Position numbers and translations under genes: made by a program. Below the pieces are notes generated by a model. The model was not told the DNA's origin. It made no database searches and worked only from the letters and a program-made list of their open reading frames with translations. DNA of 64,000 nucleotides from RCIO01 sp040880025 (lineage in GTDB: Bacteria > Pseudomonadota > Alphaproteobacteria > Rhizobiales > Rhizobiaceae): NCBI GenBank assembly GCA_040880025.1, contig JBBDJD010000001.1, forward strand, positions 62,001 through 126,000, written 5' to 3'. How positions within the stretch are numbered: the stretch's first letter is position 1; each line of letters begins with the position of its first letter. Positions 59,845-64,000 of this stretch are shown in pieces.

Positions 59845-60531
59845 ATGACCGCGGGAACCATCATCGCACCGTCCGTGCTCTCGGCTGATTTTTCGCGTCT
59901 CGGCGAGGAAGTCGATGCCGTTCTGCGGGCCGGCGCCGACTGGATCCACCTCGACGTGATGGACGGGCATTTCGTGCCGAACATCACGTTCGGCCCGCCT
60001 GTCATCAAGGCGATCCGCGGGCGCACCCAGGCGGTGTTCGACTGCCACCTGATGATCGCGCCCGCCGACCCTTATCTGGCCGCCTTCGCCGATGCCGGGG
60101 CGGACATCATCACCGTCCATGCGGAGGCCGGGCCGCATCTCGACCGCTCGCTGCAGGCGATCCGGGAAATGGGCAAGAAGGCCGGCGTTTCGCTGAACCC
60201 GTCAACGCCCGAAAGCGTTCTGGAATATGTGCTCGACCGGCTCGACCTGATCCTGCTGATGTCGGTCAATCCGGGCTTCGGCGGCCAGGCATTCATCCCG
60301 TCGATCGTAGACAAGGTGAAGCGGGTGAAGGCTCTGGTCGGCTCAAGGCCCATCGACATCGAGGTGGATGGCGGCATCACGCCCGAGACCGCACCGCTGG
60401 TGACCAAGGCTGGAGCGAACGTGCTGGTCGCCGGATCGGCCGTGTTCCAGGGCGGCGGGGAGGCGCAATACCGCGCCAACATCGAGGCAATTCGCAAGGC
60501 GGCCGACAGCGCCGTTGCCCGGGCCGCATAG
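59845..60531 (+). CDS. rpe: Ribulose-phosphate 3-epimerase
   Basis: The protein of 228 residues interconverts ribulose-5-phosphate and xylulose-5-phosphate in the pentose phosphate pathway. It is a TIM barrel with IAPSVLSADFSRLGEEVDAV, DWIHLDVMDGHFVPNITFG (metal ligands His and Asp), LMSVNPGFGGQAFIPSIVDK and DIEVDGGITPETAP. It is full length. A thioredoxin-like gene follows after ten bases. Confidence 0.96.
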   Translation: MTAGTIIAPSVLSADFSRLGEEVDAVLRAGADWIHLDVMDGHFVPNITFGPPVIKAIRGRTQAVFDCHLMIAPADPYLAAFADAGADIITVHAEAGPHLDRSLQAIREMGKKAGVSLNPSTPESVLEYVLDRLDLILLMSVNPGFGGQAFIPSIVDKVKRVKALVGSRPIDIEVDGGITPETAPLVTKAGANVLVAGSAVFQGGGEAQYRANIEAIRKAADSAVARAA

Positions 60532-60541
60532 GGAGCAAGCC

Positions 60542-61099
60542 ATGGCCGCGACACCACCGGTCTGCGACTTCGGATGGCGAGCGATCGACGCGATCTTGCC
60601 CGGCGTGCACGGCAACGAGCACCAGATATCCGACCATGCGGGACCGGGCGGACTGGTCGTCGTCTTCATTTGCAACCACTGCCCCTATGTGAAAGCCGTG
60701 ATTGACCGGATCGTTCAGGACGCAAAGGATATCGCCGCATATGGCGTGGGGTTCGTCGCCATTTGCTCCAACGATGCCGCGACCCATCCCGAGGACTCGT
60801 TCGAGAAAATGCGGGAGTTCGCTACGAAAAACGCCTTTCCATTCCCCTATCTGCACGATGAGGATCAATCGATCGCGCGCGCCTATGGCGCGGCCTGTAC
60901 GCCGGACTTCTTCGGTTTCAATGCAGACCTGAAGCTCCAGTACCGCGGCCGGCTGGATGCCGCACGGCTGGAAGAGCGCGGTCCCGACACCCGCCGCGAT
61001 CTCTACGAGGCGATGGTCATGGTGGCGCGCAGCGGCGAGGGTCCGGCGGAGCAAATCCCGTCGATGGGTTGTTCGATCAAGTGGAAAGCCACCGCCTGA
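60542..61099 (+). CDS. Thioredoxin-like (AhpC/TSA type) protein
   Basis: The protein of 185 residues has a redoxin fold with FICNHCPYVKAVIDR near 43-57, the active-site region of this small family (Cys-x-x-Cys written CNHC). ICSNDAATHPEDSFEKMREF and YGAACTPDFFGFNADLKLQY with a cis-Pro follow. No signal peptide is seen. Relatives are annotated as thioredoxin-family or peroxiredoxin-like proteins. It is probably co-transcribed with rpe, ten bases upstream. It converges on the sulfatase gene. Confidence 0.9.
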   Translation: MAATPPVCDFGWRAIDAILPGVHGNEHQISDHAGPGGLVVVFICNHCPYVKAVIDRIVQDAKDIAAYGVGFVAICSNDAATHPEDSFEKMREFATKNAFPFPYLHDEDQSIARAYGAACTPDFFGFNADLKLQYRGRLDAARLEERGPDTRRDLYEAMVMVARSGEGPAEQIPSMGCSIKWKATA

Positions 61100-61121
61100 G
61101 CCGTCAGGAAATTGCCGCCCG

Positions 61122-62768
61122 TTATTGTCCGGGTTTGCCGCGATAAGGTGCGGTAAATTCCTGGTCGATCTCCGTGCCGTCATAGAGCCCCAGCAACACA
61201 CCGGTGCGCGGAGCGCCATTGCGCAGGGCAAGGATTTCATCCTCGGATTTCGTGGTTCGCTGCGATGGTCTCAGTGCCCAGTTGGACAGCCGTACGGCCA
61301 TCATCCGGGTGATGTCCTGGTATTCCGGGTCGTCGCCGAGATCGCGGAATTCCCGAGGATCGTTTTCGAGGTCGAACAGCATCGGCCGGAAACCTTCGGC
61401 GTGGACATATTTCCAGCGCTTGTCGGCCACCATGAACAGCCGCGCCTGTTTCGGCGGCACGTTGAGCGCCGCAGCCATCGGCGTGGTCGAGTAGTCGTAT
61501 TCGGAAATGGCGAAGTCGCGCCAGTCAGCCGGCTGCTCGCCGCGCAGAAACGGCTTGAGCGATCGTCCTTCGACGACATGGGATGGCACCACGGCGCCGG
61601 CTTCCTCGATGAAGGTCGCAGCGAGGTCGATCGTCTCCACAAGTTCGCCGCAGACCGTCCCGCGCGTGGCGTCCGCCTCGGGCGAGGGGTCGTAGACGAT
61701 CAGCGGCACCTTGACCGACTGATCGTGGAACAGGTCTTTCTCGCCCAGCCAATGATCACCGAGATAGTCTCCGTGGTCCGATGTCAGAACGATTATCGTG
61801 TTCTTCATCCGTCCGGATTTGTCCAGGAAATCCAGCAGCTTGCCCAAATGGTCGTCGCATTGACGAATCAGGCCCATATAGGCCGGAATCACCCGTTCCA
61901 GCACATCGTCTCGCTGAAAGGCGCGGCCGATCGTGTTCTGCATGAAGGCGCGGTAGACCGGATGCGGGTTTTGCCGCTCCAGTTCCGAGCGCACCGGGGG
62001 AACGATGTCCGCAGGACCATACATGTCGTGATACGGCGCCGGCACGATGTAAGGCCAATGCGGCTTGATGTAGGAGAGGTGGCACAGCCAGGGCTGCTCA
62101 TGTTCGGCCGAAATGAACGCCTCGGCTTGCCGCGTCAGCCACGGCGTTTCGGAATCCTCCTCGGCGATGTTCGCCGGCTTGGTTGCATTTTCCATGAACC
62201 AGCCGGACGCCATGTCGCCATCGTCGTCGACGGCCGAATTGGCGAAGTCGTGCCAGGGGTTCTCGCCCTCGTAGCCTTTCTGGCGCAGATATTCATTGTA
62301 GGTCTGCGGGCCCTTGTCATAAAAGCCGTCCGGCCCCTTGGCCCACAGGCCGTCGTCGCGCGCCCAGACGTCGAAGCCGCATTCGGCAATGCGCGCGCCG
62401 ATTACTGAATCGCGCGAAAGACCAAGCCGCTCCATCCCGTCGGCATCGACCCGCATATGGGTCTTGCCGATCAGGACGGCGTCCATCCCAGCCTTGCGGA
62501 GGTGATCGCCGAGCGTGATCTCGCCGACCTTGAGCGGAAATCCGTTCCACGCCGCGCCATGCGAATGGACATAGCGCCCCGTGTAGAAGCTCATGCGAGA
62601 CGCGCCGCAGACCGGCGACTGCACATAGGCTCGGGAAAAGCGGGCACCCATGGCGGCCAGCCTGTCCATGTTCGGCGTCTTCAGATGCGGATGCCCGGCG
62701 CAACTCAGATAGTCGAAGCGCAACTGGTCATACATGATGAAGAGAATGTTTTTGCGCTGTGCCGTCAT
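61122..62768 (-). CDS. Sulfatase / phosphonate monoester hydrolase family enzyme
   Basis: The protein of 548 residues belongs to the sulfatase fold of the alkaline phosphatase superfamily. FIMYDQLRFDYLSCAGHPHL gives the first metal Asp, and SPVCGASRMSFYTGRY holds the CxAxR motif whose Cys is turned into formylglycine. IVLTSDHGDYLGDHWLGEKD supplies the other metal ligands. The set resembles rhizobial phosphonate monoester hydrolases, which also cleave phosphate diesters and sulfate esters. No signal peptide is visible, so it acts in the cytoplasm. The start is ATG 62768; longer frames cross the divergent MarR gene. Direct repeats in the 75-base gap suggest MarR control. Confidence 0.9.
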   Translation of the reverse strand: MTAQRKNILFIMYDQLRFDYLSCAGHPHLKTPNMDRLAAMGARFSRAYVQSPVCGASRMSFYTGRYVHSHGAAWNGFPLKVGEITLGDHLRKAGMDAVLIGKTHMRVDADGMERLGLSRDSVIGARIAECGFDVWARDDGLWAKGPDGFYDKGPQTYNEYLRQKGYEGENPWHDFANSAVDDDGDMASGWFMENATKPANIAEEDSETPWLTRQAEAFISAEHEQPWLCHLSYIKPHWPYIVPAPYHDMYGPADIVPPVRSELERQNPHPVYRAFMQNTIGRAFQRDDVLERVIPAYMGLIRQCDDHLGKLLDFLDKSGRMKNTIIVLTSDHGDYLGDHWLGEKDLFHDQSVKVPLIVYDPSPEADATRGTVCGELVETIDLAATFIEEAGAVVPSHVVEGRSLKPFLRGEQPADWRDFAISEYDYSTTPMAAALNVPPKQARLFMVADKRWKYVHAEGFRPMLFDLENDPREFRDLGDDPEYQDITRMMAVRLSNWALRPSQRTTKSEDEILALRNGAPRTGVLLGLYDGTEIDQEFTAPYRGKPGQ

Positions 62769-62786
62769 GCCGCCGTTTCGATTTCC

Positions 62787-62837
62787 CGTTGACAAAGTCA
62801 ATGAACTTAAACACGATGTCGTTGACAAACACAATGA
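62787..62837. promoter_or_regulatory. Two direct repeats, likely operator of the MarR regulator
   Basis: CGTTGACAAAGTCAATGA at 62787-62804 recurs as CGTTGACAAACACAATGA at 62820-62837, 16 of 18 bases alike, exactly 33 bases apart, which is about three helical turns. The first copy contains the palindrome TTGACAAAGTCAA. They fill the 75-base gap between the divergent sulfatase and MarR genes and also offer TTGACA -35-like boxes. Confidence 0.65.
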
Positions 62838-62843
62838 TCGCCA

Positions 62844-63368
62844 ATGACATCGAACGCCTCGAACATAGCCGTCAAAGCTGAAAAGCCGGTAGCCCACCAT
62901 CCGGCCATTGGCGACATACGCGATCTTCTGACTTTTCGCATAGCGATGATCGCCGCGGCGGGCGACCGGGCGGCCCAGCGATGGCTGTCGTCGGAATTCG
63001 ACCTCAGCATCATGGAGTGGCGCGTTCTCGGCGTCACCAGCGCCATGCAGCCGGTTCGGTTCTTCGAACTCGCAAGGGAACTGTTGATCGACAAAGGCCA
63101 GTTGAGCCGCCTTGTCGGAAACCTTACGCGGCGCGGCCTGGTAGCAACCGAACCGGACCCTGATGATCAGCGTACGGTTCGGCTGCGCGCCACCGAAGAG
63201 GGGGCCGCGCTCCACATGCAGGTGCTGGCGCGCGCGTTCCAACGCAACCAGCAGGTGGTGGCGGCGCTGGAACCTGGCGAACTGGAGATGCTGCTGGTGC
63301 TTCTCGACAAGCTTCAGTTCTACATGGCGCACCGCGCGCAACCGAACGGAGAAGATGCGGCAACGTAG
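62844..63368 (+). CDS. MarR family transcription regulator
   Basis: The protein of 174 residues has a winged helix: LSIMEWRVLGVTSAMQPVRF, then LLIDKGQLSRLVGNLTRRGL (recognition helix) and ATEPDPDDQRTVRLRATEEG, the wing typical of MarR. A variable N-terminal tail of about 25 residues precedes it. It probably represses the divergent sulfatase gene, the downstream TctC-type gene and itself through the repeats at 62787-62837. No clear ribosome binding site precedes ATG 62844. Confidence 0.92.
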   Translation: MTSNASNIAVKAEKPVAHHPAIGDIRDLLTFRIAMIAAAGDRAAQRWLSSEFDLSIMEWRVLGVTSAMQPVRFFELARELLIDKGQLSRLVGNLTRRGLVATEPDPDDQRTVRLRATEEGAALHMQVLARAFQRNQQVVAALEPGELEMLLVLLDKLQFYMAHRAQPNGEDAAT

Positions 63369-63402
63369 AAACCGGCGGACGAACCGCCGATGGGAGGAAG
63401 AC

Positions 63403-64000
63403 ATGATCAGGCATTTGATACGAAACGGCGTCGGCGCTGCTGCCGCGCTGAGCCTCATGATGGGCGCCGCTTTGGCGGAGTGGCCCGAAAAACCGATCCA
63501 GATCATCATTCCGTGGCCGGCGCCGAACGACTCGTCGACGCTTATCGCGAGTGCAATGGCCCCGGTCATGTCGGAAGATCTCGGCGTGCCGGTGAAGGTC
63601 GTCAACAAGGCAGGCGGCGGTGCGGTTCTGGGAACCTCCGAACTCGCTCAGTCGCGGCCCGACGGCTACACGATGGGTCTGATCTCGATTGGTCCCATGA
63701 TCACGCAGGTTTTGCGCGGCAAGACGCCCTACAAGAACCAGGATCTGCAGCCGCTGGGGCTCGTCTGGTCGAGCCCGTTCACGCTCGCCGCTCGCGCCGA
63801 CGCACCCTATAACAATCTCGATGAGCTGGCCGAATACGGCAAGGAAAACGAGCTGAGGCTCGCCCATTGGGGACTTGGCGCGGTGCCTACTCTGATCGCC
63901 ATGAAGGCCGCCGAGATCGGCGGATTTGAGTGGAAAGAGACAGCCTATTCCGAGCTCAACCCGCTGCTTGTGGTGCAGGGCGGCCACCGATGCCGGCAGT
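63403..64000 (+). CDS. Tripartite tricarboxylate transporter solute-binding protein (TctC type), partial
   Basis: The first 199 residues are present before the window ends. A signal peptide (MIRHLIRNGVGAAAALSLMM, ending GAALA) is followed by EWPEKPIQIIIPWPA, the start of the Bug/TctC family, and NKAGGGAVLGTSELAQSRPD and GYTMGLISIG, which match its conserved core. GGGAGGAAG precedes the ATG. The family binds carboxylates in the periplasm. Near the edge the reading VVQGGHRCRQ departs from the usual VVQGD pattern, so a frameshift or a sequencing error in the last 25 bases is possible. It is probably one unit with marR. Confidence 0.88.
   Translation, partial: MIRHLIRNGVGAAAALSLMMGAALAEWPEKPIQIIIPWPAPNDSSTLIASAMAPVMSEDLGVPVKVVNKAGGGAVLGTSELAQSRPDGYTMGLISIGPMITQVLRGKTPYKNQDLQPLGLVWSSPFTLAARADAPYNNLDELAEYGKENELRLAHWGLGAVPTLIAMKAAEIGGFEWKETAYSELNPLLVVQGGHRCRQ

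Noticed and set aside
62769..63608. Upstream extension of the sulfatase frame
   Set aside because: The extra 280 residues are antisense to the marR gene and the TctC-type gene. The family N-terminus starts at 62768.
1..64000. CRISPR array
   Set aside because: No series of spaced direct repeats was seen. The repeats found are single palindromes, a 15-base tandem pair, two operator-like copies and terminal inverted repeats.

Overview
The window looks like a chromosome segment of an alphaproteobacterium of the Rhizobiales (Mesorhizobium/Phyllobacteriaceae type). The evidence is GC-rich DNA, a phosphatidylcholine synthase, an IalB-family protein, an EcfG-NepR-PhyR general stress response locus, HWE histidine kinases, and a rhizobial-type palindromic repeat. 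No species can be named from the sequence alone.

Bases 1-19437 are the right part of an integrated genomic island. Its right end is marked by a tyrosine integrase (17988-19226) and a 50-base 3' fragment of a tRNA-Lys gene (19388-19437). The intact tRNA and the left junction should lie to the left of the window. The cargo is a long leftward defence-type operon: a helicase-nuclease of the type III restriction kind (11531-14581), a DUF262/HNH GmrSD-like nuclease (9614-11527), an ORF6N protein (8599-9432), a DNA methyltransferase split by a palindromic repeat (5470-8596), a one-TM protein (4841-5464), an unknown 273-residue protein (2281-3102) and a RelE-UvrD fusion helicase (180-2273). A rightward pair of unknown envelope proteins (3336-4570) sits inside it. 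A lipoprotein and SH3-lysozyme pair (15254-17575) lies between the operon and the integrase.

Bases 19584-25599 hold signalling and envelope genes: a PAS-GGDEF-EAL protein, an acyltransferase, a double PRC-barrel protein, a MITE-like element with 24-base inverted ends, and a Crp/Fnr regulator. Bases 25746-33096 form a general stress response cluster: ecfG, nepR, phyR, two HWE kinases (one with a degenerate catalytic domain), CsbD, DUF1328, an AI-2E-type membrane protein and several small proteins. Seven sites there fit GGAAC-N16/17-CGTT, the EcfG promoter consensus, and each lies upstream of a gene of the cluster.

Bases 33244-53624 are mostly core genes: ccdA-like, glmU, glmS, DUF502, recG, sdhE, mfd, a DsbA-family protein, a family 5 solute-binding protein, ialB, hspQ, an AEC carrier, a ubiH-like hydroxylase, DUF2182, DUF1326, pcs and a quinone oxidoreductase. 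Bases 53734-58462 encode a complete BMP-type (nucleoside-like) ABC importer. The rest carries a glutathione transferase, a VOC protein, rpe, a thioredoxin-like protein, a sulfatase/phosphonate-monoesterase divergent from a MarR regulator, and the start of a TctC-type solute-binding protein cut by the window end.
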